The notes beneath the pieces were generated by a model. It was not told the DNA's origin. It worked only from the letters and a program-made list of their open reading frames with translations, and made no database searches. A DNA stretch of 64,000 bases from Apostichopus californicus. Its lineage: Eukaryota > Echinodermata > Holothuroidea > Aspidochirotida > Stichopodidae. Made by a program: the position numbers and the translations under genes. Shown piece by piece: positions 24,901 to 36,927 of the stretch (the first letter of the stretch is position 1; every line of letters starts with the position of its first letter). Location: positions 31,489-95,488 of the forward strand of contig JAIPMN010000449.1 of NCBI GenBank assembly GCA_020650975.1, in the 5' to 3' direction.

Positions 24901-27900
24901 ATGGTGAAACTTTGAAACAATTCCACCCCCCCCCCCCTCCTCATACATGCATAGCATAGCAAACCAGTTCACCAAACTGAATTTCATTATACCATTTTCT
25001 GTCATATATTAGTTTGTTTCTTTGAAACAATCTCATTATTCCTGCATTCCACCCCACCCCCCCTTCTTTTTTTTCTCTTAGTTACCACAAAACAGTTTTA
25101 CTTTGAAATTGGAAAATGTGATAAGGTGAGAAAGCAATAGGGGTCTTGATCAAGAACTGATCAAAATGAAGGTGTTGTCTTAATAGGATAATTAAAGTCA
25201 TTTGCAAAAATTCCCCTGTGCTCTTTCAAACAACTCTTACTCTAAATTTATTATTGTTTCCTCCGGGAGAAAATTTCTCAGTTTATCCTGCACTGAACTA
25301 ACTTTAATATCAAATTGCAATAAACAATTATGCAACTGGTTTAAAAAACCTGCAGGGAACGTGTCACCACTATTATGAAGCTTATAAAGTTTAAAAGGAT
25401 TACGTTTATGCCCTCTGTGCATTTTTTTATGTTTTGGTTGTGCTACTGTATTTACAGTACTAAACTTCTTCATGCAACGGGAGATAATTTCTCATAAATA
25501 TGCAAATTAGAAGTGAAAAGTACAGGAATTGTTACCTTTTTTAAATTTGGCATTGTAAATTGATACGTAAGGAGTTGACTTTAGCAGCATACAGGATGTA
25601 TTTCTAAGTGTTCTTTCTACATTTTGTAAACAACTGAGTTAAAGATGTTTCTGGTCTGTGTTGCTCTTCCATTGTTCATTATTAACTGTGTTAACTTCAT
25701 GATCAAGAATCCTTATTTCTGGTGAAATACACAAGTTGATACCTAACGTAAAATATAATAATATAAAATAATAAACGTAAAATAACGTAAAATACAGGTT
25801 TTATAATTGAATCTTATTTCTTCATTTTTGTCAGTGAATAAAATTGGACTACTGGTACCAAGTTTTGTTCAAGGATAACTGTGACTGATACAGTTAAGAC
25901 AAAATGCCAGTTTTCTTTCGCCAAATAAATATTAGTAGTTCTTAATATGATTTAGTGACAATGGCAATTTGTCAGCATTATTTACATTAATTTATCCACA
26001 TTTATATTGAAATACTTCAAAACACTGGAGTTCTGCTGTTTATTTGGAACTGCAATTATTCATAGAATTGATAGTCATACCTTTAATACAACAGAGCAGA
26101 GACCAACAATTGAGAAATGCAGCATACTCACTGATATGATATCCTCTATTTATATCTAGAGTTAAAATACAGCCTAAAGTTGCTTTTTTCAAGTTTCAAG
26201 TTAATTCACATTCCCAAATTTAGCTTTACTTTACATTCCACCAGATCTGTTCTTCAGTAAAACTATCACTGTTGTCAGTTAGGGGCCTCAACTAAGCCAG
26301 TATATCTTTTTTGTCTTTTATCTTCATGTGCGACCAGCTGCTTCTGACAGATGGCCATTAAAGCACAGATCAATAGCTGTGCTTCAGATTATGTTGTGAC
26401 CATGCTGTCAAACAGTGCCAATCTAACCAGCTTCTCTGTCATCAAACCATCTCCAGTTGCTGACTGGTATGTCACTTTAACACTGACTGGCCATTAAGCG
26501 TAGCGGTCAACAAATGAGAGTTAAATTGTGGTAATTTGCATTCCTGCAGAGGGACAAGTCATCTTGATTGCTGTTACTGATTTCTCACTCCCTGTTTCAC
26601 CCCTTCCTTGTCCATCATAGCCTGCAATGGGATGTGTTCAGTCTAACATTGCTTTCTGTTCTGTCTTAGAACCAGTCACCTAATTTATAGAATGGGCTCT
26701 AAGTCTACAGAGGCCTTTGCCATGTAAATATGTGCATGGCATCAATTTCCTGGATCAATAACATTAGCAGAGAGTAGGTTAGTCATTCACTGGTACTTTA
26801 AATGTCAGTAGTCTACAGACCTTTCAGAATTAACATGACACATATTAAAGGCACAGTTTACAATGTGTAAAGATTGAATCTTTGGTTTCATGTAGATGTG
26901 TCTACCAAATATAGGAAACAATTTAAATTCATATTCCTTTCAAGAGACAATAAAATTCAGTTAGATTAATATGAAGTTTAAACCTTGCATTTTTGAGGTT
27001 AATATCTACACGCTAACAATATGTTTGAGTTGAATATTAAATTCCACTCATTCGAAACACTTAATATTTAATCATTGATAAACATCCTTTATTGTAGGGA
27101 GTTTTCTGTTCATGGACTTTCAAATTGGTTTTTAAGTATTGTTCATATTGATGATTCATATGACAAGGCCTGCAAAGAAAACTTAAGGAATAGTTATTTA
27201 AGTAAAGGAACAGCAATGCCTCTATTCAACAGATGAATGTCAGAGGTGGAATTTAACAATTTCAAATGATACATTACATGAGACTACTGCTACTGGCAGA
27301 CTAACTATAAATACGATATTTAGCATAAAGTACATCTCAAGAAGGTTAGTATAATGCTGACTGGGAAAATTGCAAACATTATAATAGGCTTTGATCATTT
27401 TAGAACCTTTAAAGATGTGATTTATGGGATAATGTAAATGAAATTTGTCATACTGGTTGTTACAAACCCAAAAAGCTGCCATTGGTCACATTAAGTATTA
27501 ATGCAACGGTATCATTCCCATTAAATGCAGGGAGAACAGCAGGACATGTCAATTATCCAGAGACATTTATCCCTGGTGGTTTATTTATCCCTGGTGGTTT
27601 ACTTGCATTAGGATTCCATGACAGTTAAAACTCTTACACCTGGAAGCAAGTTCATGCACTGGTCTATCCCTTGAATTCTTTTAGGATCTAATCCAGTTAG
27701 TTAAAAGATTCTATGAAATTAACCATTTACAAAAATGAACCCACTTACATGGGCAGTGTCAATTGTGGGTTAATATGTCGCAGCCAAGAAGAGAGAGTTG
27801 TGTTTTCCAAGTTAATTGGATTTGTGGTAAATATATTAATCAAATTTGTGCTCAGTTGAGGTGTAGCCGGTTACCTTTACTCCAGGTGTGGTTTTGACCA

Positions 27901-27999
27901 AATTTGGTGGCAGAGTGTCATGAGGGTGTAAAGATGTCAAAAATAATACTCTCTGAGTTGTAAGTACTGTTCAATGCCAAAACTTAAATGGGTTAGGTT
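21967..27999. other. AT-rich interval without recognised genes
   Basis: Contains C-rich tracts at about 22410-22445, 24925-24938 and 25050-25068, and a duplicated TTTATCCCTGGTGG at about 27568-27600. The open frames 22167-22391 (+) and 25237-25473 (-) show no domain or convincing splice context. Confidence 0.45.
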
Positions 28000-28006
28000 G
28001 ATTTGT

Positions 28007-28303
28007 ACCGATGCTGTGGCCAAGTGGATAAAGGCGGTGGCTTTTAAAGCAATGAGGCCAAGCAATTGGAGGTTCCAGGTTCGATACCCGGCCAGGTCAT
28101 AGCAAGGTGATTTTATCATCCAAGAGCAATCTACATTTTTTCCCATCTGAAATGACTTTCTAAATTCCAAAACTTGAGTTAAATATGTTGAATTGGAAGC
28201 CACCCGGCGTGTAAGTTGTAATCCATAAGCCCTTGCGGGTTTCTCCCAAATTTGTGGTCGCTTAAGCGTCATTAAATAACTGCAGATTATTATTATTATT
28301 ATT
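28007..28303 (+). mobile_element. tRNA-derived SINE
   Basis: It has an A-box-like TGGCCAAGTGG (28017-28027) and a B-box GGTTCGATACC (28078-28088), spaced as in a class II (Leu/Ser-type) tRNA with a long variable arm. A tRNA-unrelated body of about 200 bp follows, ending in an (ATT)n tail (about 28286-28303). A short direct repeat, ATTTGT, flanks it (28001-28006 and 28301-28306), consistent with LINE-mediated insertion. It is not a functional tRNA gene, since the sequence runs into the SINE body. Confidence 0.85.
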
Positions 28304-28441
28304 TGTGATCAATACTTTCAAGTCCACTGGCCAGGTAAGATGGCTCTTACAGATAATTCAAATGTTAACTTCTCTGTAAGAATTGTTCTTAATGTTGTCT
28401 GTAAGATTTTCTTGTGGCCTCTTTCCCAATCTCCCATAATA

Positions 28442-28937
28442 GTACCACAGTACCAATATGAACTGCACTCACGGTACCAATATGAACTGCACTCACGGTA
28501 CCAATATGAACTGCACTCACTGTACCAATATGAACTGCACTCACGGTAACAATATGAACTGCACTCACGGTACCAATATGAACTGCACTCACGGTACCAA
28601 TATGAGCTGCACTCACGGTACCAATATGAACTGCACTCACGGTACCAATATGAACTGCACTCACGGTACCAATATGAACTGCACTCACGGTACCAATATG
28701 ACCTGCACTCACGGTACCAATATGAGCTGCACTCACGGTACCAATATGACCTGCACTCACGGTACCAATATGAACTGCACTCATGGTACCAATATGAACT
28801 GCACTCTTGGTACCAATATGAACTGCACTCACGGTACCAATCAATATGAACTGCACTCACGGTACCAATATGAACTGCACTCACGGTACCAATTACCAAT
28901 ATGAACTGCACTCACGGTACCAATATGAACTGCACTT
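28442..28937. repeat. 24-bp minisatellite, about 20 copies
   Basis: The core is GGTACCAATATGAACTGCAC. Because 24 is a multiple of three and the unit has few stops, frames stay open on both strands (up to 197 codons). They are repeat by-products. Point variants (GAGCTGC, GACCTGC) recur in interleaved units. Confidence 0.95.
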
Positions 28938-31900
28938 AGAAACTGCAGCTTCTCAAGTTTAACTGAACTAGATAGGACAGATATCGCAGATCCATCCTTT
29001 GAGTTTGTTCACAACTGTAGATACTGTTTAAATGTCAAGAAGGAAAACTTGTTTGCCTATGCTCCCTGATGCAACCAAATTCCTGGATATTATAACATCT
29101 TTGGCAATCATGGTTCTTTCTTTACAAATCCATCAGAGGTCAACATAAGCCAGCCATAAATTTAAGTAAATAAATTTAAAAAAGAATTCCTTAATTTCTG
29201 AAGTTGCTGAACTGTTCTTTCCAGTAATATTTAACTACTTTTCTGCATAAACATCCTGGTATTCTATAACATATCAAGACTGGAATGACAACAAAGTATG
29301 GAATCAACTAAATGGATGAATGTGTTTAGTTGTACAATCTGCCATTCTGACAATTGTAAACTGACAATTTTATTGATAAACTTTCCAAGTGAAAGGTCTC
29401 CATCTCCAAATGTCAGCTATTGTTATGTACATATAAACCAGGTGTTTTTACTAATATATACCAGTTAGTAATTTTCCCAAATTTAGCTAACTTTGAATGA
29501 GGCTCTTCTGTTGAAATCATGGAAACAGCTGAGCTACAGCAGACTGGTAGTAATGTCTGTAAAAGACAAATCACTTGAAATGTTTGTGGAAGTCAGCACC
29601 ACAGTCCCACTGACTCAGGGGCACCGCCCAAATAATGAATCTGTTGTTATTGGACTTCTTCAAAGGTAGTGTGAGACTCTATCAGCACCCTCCTTTCGCC
29701 CTTTGCCCTTTTGCCCTTCCCCCTTTCGCCCTTCCCCTTCCCCCAAAACATTCCACCACTTATTCCCAATCACAGCAACCCTACCCATAGTAAAAATCAG
29801 TGAATCATATTACCAAATTGCCTAATGATGGTAATTTTAGATATAATCGAAGGAAATGATAGATATTTTCCATGTTTACAATCTACACTGAATATGCAAT
29901 TAAACCTTATGCAGCTTGAAAGACCTTGTTCACTTTTAGCTTTATACATATCCAACAAACATCAAAGCTGTGGAGAATTTCTCCTCAACAGCACACAAAA
30001 CGTTCCCAAGACACAAGATCTCTGAATCGATGTATCTGCTGCATCCAACACGCCACATTTGACACAAAAATTGAAATCCCATTTGCAATCTGAGCACTGG
30101 AGCCTTTTAAAGAGTCGGCTGTTTGGCCACAGTCAACAAGTGGTAATTAAGACTACAGGTCTCTGGAAAGCCCAGTCAGTCACATTTAAACATATTATTA
30201 ACACTCAATGATTTTTGTACGATTAATGTGAGAAGAGCAGCGATAATATACTTATTAATTTTTGACACATCTTCCATATAAAGCAATATTTGATCAAATA
30301 GAAAACAAGAGAGTAATTTCATTGTCTTGAAAATCATCCTGCCACCTAAGTATAATTATATTTCTGGAAGAGAGAAGACTTCACAAAATGATAGAGATGA
30401 ACTGGAACATGTCTTTCTTTCAATAATGTGTCCTCCTTGGAGCCATCAATACCTTCTCATCAGCTCAACTCAACATTGCAACATATACAAATTTCCATTC
30501 CTTACTTCTGACTTGCAAATGTTGCATTTTGAGTTGGGTTGTCATTCTACGACAGGAAATATAAAGGAAATATTCACCAAAATAGAAGTGGACTGAAATT
30601 TCTACCCATCAAATATAGATGTAACAAGTTTAAGAGTAACTTCCAAAGAAGCAAATAATTGTACGATGTATTATTGCTACTTTTAGCGATGGTTAACTAC
30701 GTGCTTGTTCCGGCAAGGACACAGATATTCAGTCATTAAATCAATTAACACTTTCAGTTATTTATGATTAAATTTCCCCCGAAATGGCAAATCCCTCTCA
30801 GACGCAATGCACACCTACACAAGCCTATTCCACATGGTGTCTGGTATTTCCGATTTGTACTTCTATAACCAAGTGACTTGGACTATGACTAGTCACGTTT
30901 CCATGGCAAAATATTGACTCTGAACTTTTTCTCCAATCTGTAACATCGGCATAAAAAAATAAATCAAATTTCATCACAAGAAATGAGTATCAACTGATCT
31001 CACACCTATCATTTACGATATTTGGTGTTTTAATGTAATTTTTGCATGCAGTAGCAACCAGAATCAAATTAGGGAGCGACCACTTGCCTTCCGGCAGTAG
31101 ACAAATGTTACAACTTTATTAAGAAAGGATAAGGTTTGCAAAGCAGAAAAAATTATATTTAGTATTTATTGGGAAAATGTGGCATGCAAAGAGCACATGT
31201 GTTGAAGTGAAAACTTATTGATTGCTAAGAATGTAATTTTCATATTTTATTCCCTGTAGTCAAAAATCTCATCATAAATTAAAGATGATAGCTTCATTTC
31301 TTATTACTATAATATGGTTCTGCAGAAGGGACAGCTAGCTGATTTCATAATATTAATATCATGTTTTATTTTCAGGAATTCCTGACAATTAAATCCATGA
31401 TTGAAGTCTCATACTTCAATTTTGGAGACCATGTTGGAATAGAAAACTTGCTTTGTTTCAGTTTGACTTCGAAAACGATCCTGCTTGGATCGAAACATCA
31501 GGCTTTTAAATGATAAATTTGCAGAAATATCACTTGTTACCTCCAAATATAGTCAAACTTTAAGAGCTGAGGTTTTCTATATCTTAGGGTTCACTAAACT
31601 ATAACAAAAATTCTATATGCCTTTCAATGTCACTCTACATATCTCTGATTGATAACATTTGAATGTATTAGTGCTCATAATAGGTCTTGATATTACAGAA
31701 TATTTGCAATATCAGAGGCTTGGTGGAAACCATTTTTTTTTGCATAATGCAATCAAAATAAGTTCACAAATGGAACTTATTTTATTCTCTTGTTTTGTGT
31801 TTTCCTATGCCACTTGTTGTAATGCAGCTATAATAAGAAGATTTCCAGTTTCCAGCATTAATATGAAATAAACTAAAGTCCTACCTTAGAATAATAACAA

Positions 31901-32282
31901 CTAACAATTGTGTTAATATTACTGAGCATGCAGCAGCTCATTGACAAGGTCAAATATTTCAAAATTTGTTTGCTGCATTTAGTTATTTATTTTTTTTAAT
32001 TTGAGGTAAGTTAACCATGGTCCGGTATCTCACAATGGAAGTTCCACAGTATTCTGTGCTCAATATCTACTTCATCCATCTGTGAAGCTGAACAAGGCTT
32101 CTCTAGCTAATCACATTTATCTTGTAATCAGATACAATCTATTATTCTGCTAATTACTTTGGCCACACTATGAGCTTAAATTGAATACACTTCACTTCAA
32201 GTAAAAGTATAAGAAAAAGGCAAATAATTGCGAGACTTTTCATAAGTTTGTCAGATCTTGTACATTTTATCACCTCTAAAGT
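28938..32282. other. AT-rich interval without recognised genes
   Basis: Includes a pyrimidine-rich block made of CTTTCGCCC/CTTTGCCC repeats (about 29693-29745). The short frames 29825-30025 and 30327-30596 (+) have no recognisable motifs. Confidence 0.45.
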
Positions 32283-32290
32283 GAATCAAG

Positions 32291-32647
32291 CAAGGGCGTA
32301 GGAACCGGGGGGGGCTGGGGGGGCGCCAGCCCCCCCAGTGAAAAATACGGTGGGGCGGAAATATCATTCCGCCCCCCCGCTCCGCAAGTCAGAAAACCCC
32401 TTTTTCATTTCCAAATGAGAAAACAATCTCATTTGGAGCACCAAATTGCATCTAAGGCCAGGTGAAAATGCAAAATTATTTACAAAATGGAGTGGCCGGG
32501 TGTTGAAGTGTGCTATATTGCACCAAATTGCATCTGAGGCCACCTGGAAATGCAAAAAAAATCCATAAGGGGAGGGGGACACCCCTCCCCCAGGCCGGCC
32601 ATCAGTCTTCAGCCCCCCCCACTCAAAAGTACCTTCCTACGCCACTG
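32291..32647. mobile_element. hAT-like non-autonomous element (MITE), 357 bp
   Basis: The terminal inverted repeats are CAAGGGCGTAGGAACC (5') and CAGTGGCGTAGGAAGG (3' end, reverse complement), with 12 of the first 14 positions matching. They are flanked by a perfect 8-bp direct repeat GAATCAAG (32283-32290 and 32648-32655). An 8-bp target duplication and CAGTGGCG-type ends are hallmarks of the hAT superfamily. Inside are G/C homopolymer runs and an internal duplication of CACCAAATTGCATCT (about 32439 and 32520). No transposase is present. Confidence 0.9.
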
Positions 32648-32671
32648 GAATCAAGTGACCTACATGTTGTT

Positions 32672-32748
32672 TCCTTAGAACATTAAGGAACATCAAAAAT
32701 GAATATGTGCCTTTGAACATTAAGGAACATCAAAAATGAATATGTGCA
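32672..32748. repeat. 37-bp tandem duplication
   Basis: GAACATTAAGGAACATCAAA and the bases after it occur twice in direct succession beside the hAT-like element. Confidence 0.85.
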
Positions 32749-33883
32749 TATTTCTCTAATGTAGGAGAAATTGTTATCACAGAGTGTGATCCCACCAAAG
32801 TCATACCTTCCTTGTCTTCCGGCAAAGATGATGATCATGATGATACATAACTGCATATTTGTTTGATGATGGACTTCAAACATGAATCTTGGTTGTTAAA
32901 AGTGTAAAAACCAGAGAAATTTGAGAGTGGATTTGGATTCTATAAAGACTCTTTACCTGTCAGATGATAGCAGCTACCACCAAAAGTGTTCTCTTGAAAC
33001 GTCTCAGAGAGTAATTTTACATCAACTCTCCCGATGGCAAACCTGATTCAATTTGGGAAAGAAAAGCCTCCTGCTGTTTGTTGCAGGGAGCAGGAATGAA
33101 ATTGACACGATATCCTGACGAAAAATCTGATCCGTGCAATTAAAGGTGACGTCCTAGATTTGTACTGGTGTCTGGTTACATTCGATATCCCTCGAATTCA
33201 AACGCATTTGACCCCTTGAAAGTTGTGCTCATATTTTGTAATGTGCCTAATTATTAATAATTAAAACTATGCAATAAATTAGAAAACATTTCAGTATTTA
33301 CAAGAAAGTGTTTATTATAACAATATTTACATAAAATATAGTGATATCGTATTACTAGAATACAAAATGCAAGTTTGGAAACAGGGAAAACTAAATTTGT
33401 TGGGGCTATAATCTTTTGTTCACTGTTTTAATTGGGCTAACTACCATTTCTTGTTTGTATCACACAATTACTGTTTCCAGTTGATTAAAGGTCACAATTT
33501 GCAGGTTGTCTTTAGATTGGTGTACTGTCTCAGTAGAAACTAAGTAGTAACCTCTGATAACATTACAGTTTGTTAATCAGCTTTATTTGGATCCCATCGT
33601 TAAGTTCATTCCTGCAGCTCCTGTTTATAAACAGACTTCAACAGAGTTGTACATGTCTATCTCAGGGAAAAAGTTTCAGTTGCGGAAGTCTGGCGTGATT
33701 GAAATTCCCCATTTAAGTAGCAATTAGTACTCAGTGGTACATCAGAAAGTTAAAATTATTGATATGAAGTGGTGGCATTCGTGAATACTTATACATAATA
33801 AACTGTATTGGACAAAAAGTGGTGTAATGAAGGAACTTATAGCACAACTATGATGTACTTGTTAAGGAGGGAGAGCTACTGTA

Positions 33884-34441
33884 TGGTCTTACTAAATATT
33901 AATTATGATACCATTACACAAGGAGGAGGGGGGTGGGCTACGGCCTTACTATTAATTATGATACCATTACACAGGGAGGGGGGCTACGGTCTTACTATTA
34001 ATAATAATACCATTACACTAGGAGGGGGAGCTACGGTCTTACTATTAATTATGATACCATTACACAAGGAGTGGACTACGGTCTTACTATTAATAATGAT
34101 ACCATTACACAAGGAGGGGGCTACGGCCTTACTATTAATAATGATACCATTACACAAGGAGGAGGGGGGTGGACTACGGTCTTACTATTAATAATGATAC
34201 CATTACACAAGGAGGGGGGCTACGGTCTTACTATTAATAATGATACCATTACACAAGGAGGAGGGGGGTGGACTACGGTCTTACTTTTAATAATGATACC
34301 ATTACACAAGGAGGAGGGGGGGTGGACTACGGTCTTACTATTAATAATGATACCATTACACAAGGAGGTGGGGGGGTGGACTACGGTCTTACTATTGATA
34401 ATGATACCATTACACAAGGAGGGGGGCTACGGTCTTACTTT
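33884..34441. repeat. Minisatellite of about 43-55 bp, 11 copies
   Basis: Units contain TACGGTCTTACTATTAATAA, then TGATACCATTACACAAGGAG and a G-run of variable length (GGAGGAGGGGGGTGG in long units, GGAGGGGGC in short ones). The G-run length gives two unit classes. Frames on both strands are by-products. Confidence 0.95.
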
Positions 34442-36893
34442 AAATCATGACAATATAAAGTTTACAAGGTAATTGCATATGTTTCATATCAGGATGGGGG
34501 AGAATTCTCACTGCTACACACAATTAAAAAGAGTTCACATCTATAAAACAAGACAGCCATGACAAGTGACAATTGTTCCCACCATCCCGTTCCATTCTTC
34601 ACAACAATGAAGATCTTTAAGAAATATCTTGAACTAGAACATAATAATTATGTCCTCAGACCAGCAATGTTTCTTTACCAGCTAATCTATTGAACATAAA
34701 CAATGAATTTAACTATGAAACAATGGCTATTTGGCTATATTCAACAGTAAGATGGCACAAAATATCCTATAGATGATACCGGTTAAAATTACTTCAAGGG
34801 GAAAATTTTGGTTTCCTTTCAGAGGACACCATGTGCTGTTCACTTAAATATTGGGTCATTGTACAGTTATTCATAGGAAAGAGTGAATTAGTGTAGAGGT
34901 AGAGGTATTTCCATCACTCTGGTTTCACCATTTGACCTCAATGAACTTACCCCACATAATTGAAACAAGTCTCACCTACCACTCAGTGGTACCTGCTTTA
35001 ACTAAAGTTAAGTAAATACAATACATCATGTTAATGATAATATTGTACTACAGTTTTTGTGACCTGCAAAACCAGCCACAGCCAATATCTTCAATGTCAG
35101 TTTAAAATTAACAGCCAACATCTTCAATGTCAGTTTAAAATTTACTGACCCTGCTTGTTTTGACCCACTGCTCTAAGTAGAGTCACAATTCTGTTATCTC
35201 AGTCAGTAATAACATATGTAACTTACCCCCTGGGACACTTACAAGATATAACAGCTAAAAGTGTGCTGACTCCTATTCCAGAAAGTAACTCAAAAGAAGA
35301 ATTCAGGGAAAAAAACATATTTCATGAATCTATTCTAAAATAACACAAGGTATTCAGCACAGCTGTCTTTGAAGCACTAGTTCCAGAAATGTTAAATAAG
35401 GGATACTAGAATGACATGATTTCCCCCTCCCCAACCCCCTCCCCTCCCCCCACCCAACTTCCCAACCCCCCCCCCTCCCAACCACCCTCCCCAACCACCT
35501 CCTAACCCCCTCTCATGCTACAAGGAAGTCTGGACTCAGGACAATACCTTCTTAAAGGGACAGCATTGAATGCTATAATCACTCATGTCATCAACCTCAC
35601 ATCCTAATAACCGACACAATGTAAGTAAGGGTCTCCCCCCCCCCCCAATATGAGTCAATAACTTCATTAATAAAACCAACAGAGGTATTAACCATCATAT
35701 TATGTCTCTCTTCAATAACAAAAATCAAAGACAAAAGGAATCTTTTCTGATTGCTTCTTCATCACCCAATGCACAGGCTGGTGAATGCATTTTCAATTTA
35801 TCGCCGCCAACCTTTTTAAACCTCCTTCTTTTTTAGTGGAGGTCAACTGTAGACAAAGCCACTAAATCACTTTGCTGCTCTGCTGGGCGTTCCAGCTCTT
35901 ATAACGTTTAGTAGCATTACACAATGAGTGCTTGATTGCCTTTGTGTTCCTTTCCGGCCTAATCCCTCTTTATTAAACTTCCTGCCTTGTCTGTCAATAC
36001 CCAAGAAACTTTCAGCTGCCAGAACATTTTAAAGGATATTATAAGAACTTGTTGAAATAGCAGATTAAACATTCAAAGTTCATGCCCTTCACTAAGAGTA
36101 AAATAGTATTCCATTTTGGAATCAACTATATTACTGAAAAGAGTGTTTAAGGCCAACACTAATCAAAGACTCCCAAATTCAAAAACTATTCTTAATCCCC
36201 CAAATATGGGGGGGGGATTTTAAATGATTCAACCTTATAGCCATTATTTTGAAAGTCTTTTTGCTGCAGGCAGTCACATGTTGGAAATACCCTTGGTTGC
36301 TCTCAAATTTCACCCTTGCCCTAAAAAGGAGCTAAGTCTTTGTTGTACCTGCATTTAAATGATTTTTACCCCATCACCCCTTTTGTGATACAGAGTAGAC
36401 TTTGCTGGCAATGTTTGGATCCTTGTTAAAGCTGAAATTGTTACTCCTTGGGGGCTTAAAAGCACAATGAATAGAACTGAAACTGCCCTTTTTTAAGTAA
36501 TAAGGTTTCCATTTTATAATTAGACAAATTGATGCAGTCGCCAAGCTTGTCAAAAGAATTATTTATTTTGCCACGTTGCACAGTGGTTCATCAAGGTATG
36601 AAGATGAAAACATTCAACATCTATTGTCAAGAACCACAAATGGGAAGTTTTCTGGGGTACAAAAGGAACTTTTGAAAGGGGAAATTAAGTTTTGGGGGGA
36701 ATTCCAAAACTTTTCAAGATACTTTTCATCAAAATGGCATGGTACTTTTAAGAATGAAAGTAGAAACATTATCTTAAGAAGACTCTCTCTTAGTCATAAA
36801 TGACTTGGTCACTTCAAGAAGTAAATAAGAAGATAAAGTTCCTTGTATTTGTTCGTCTTGTGATTACAGAGTGAGTGACAATATATATGCAAG
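34442..36893. other. Interval without recognised genes; contains a C-rich tract
   Basis: A nearly pure C/A/T tract, with runs of C, spans 35422-35515. Poly-C lies at 35635-35646. A short duplication (CATCTTCAATGTCAGTTTAA-like) is at about 35085-35141. No coding evidence. Confidence 0.5.
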
Positions 36894-36927
36894 CATGGAG
36901 GTAAAACAGATCTGTTTTACCTCCATG
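36894..36927. repeat. 34-bp perfect palindrome without spacer
   Basis: CATGGAGGTAAAACAGA (36894-36910) is followed immediately by its exact reverse complement (36911-36927). The string ATGCAAGCA/ATGCAAGC flanks both sides as a direct repeat. Confidence 0.97.

Noticed and set aside
25237-25473. 78-codon minus-strand frame that looked retroelement-like
   Set aside because: I could not tie it to any reverse transcriptase or transposase motif, and no neighbouring frame extends it.
28009-28090. Functional tRNA gene
   Set aside because: The A and B boxes are good, but the sequence continues into a 200-bp body with an (ATT)n tail and flanking short repeats, which marks a SINE.
33884-34441. Protein made of repeated TVLLLIMIPLHKE units
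   Set aside because: The frame exists only because of the repeat and breaks whenever the G-run length changes. Frames on the other strand are equally open.
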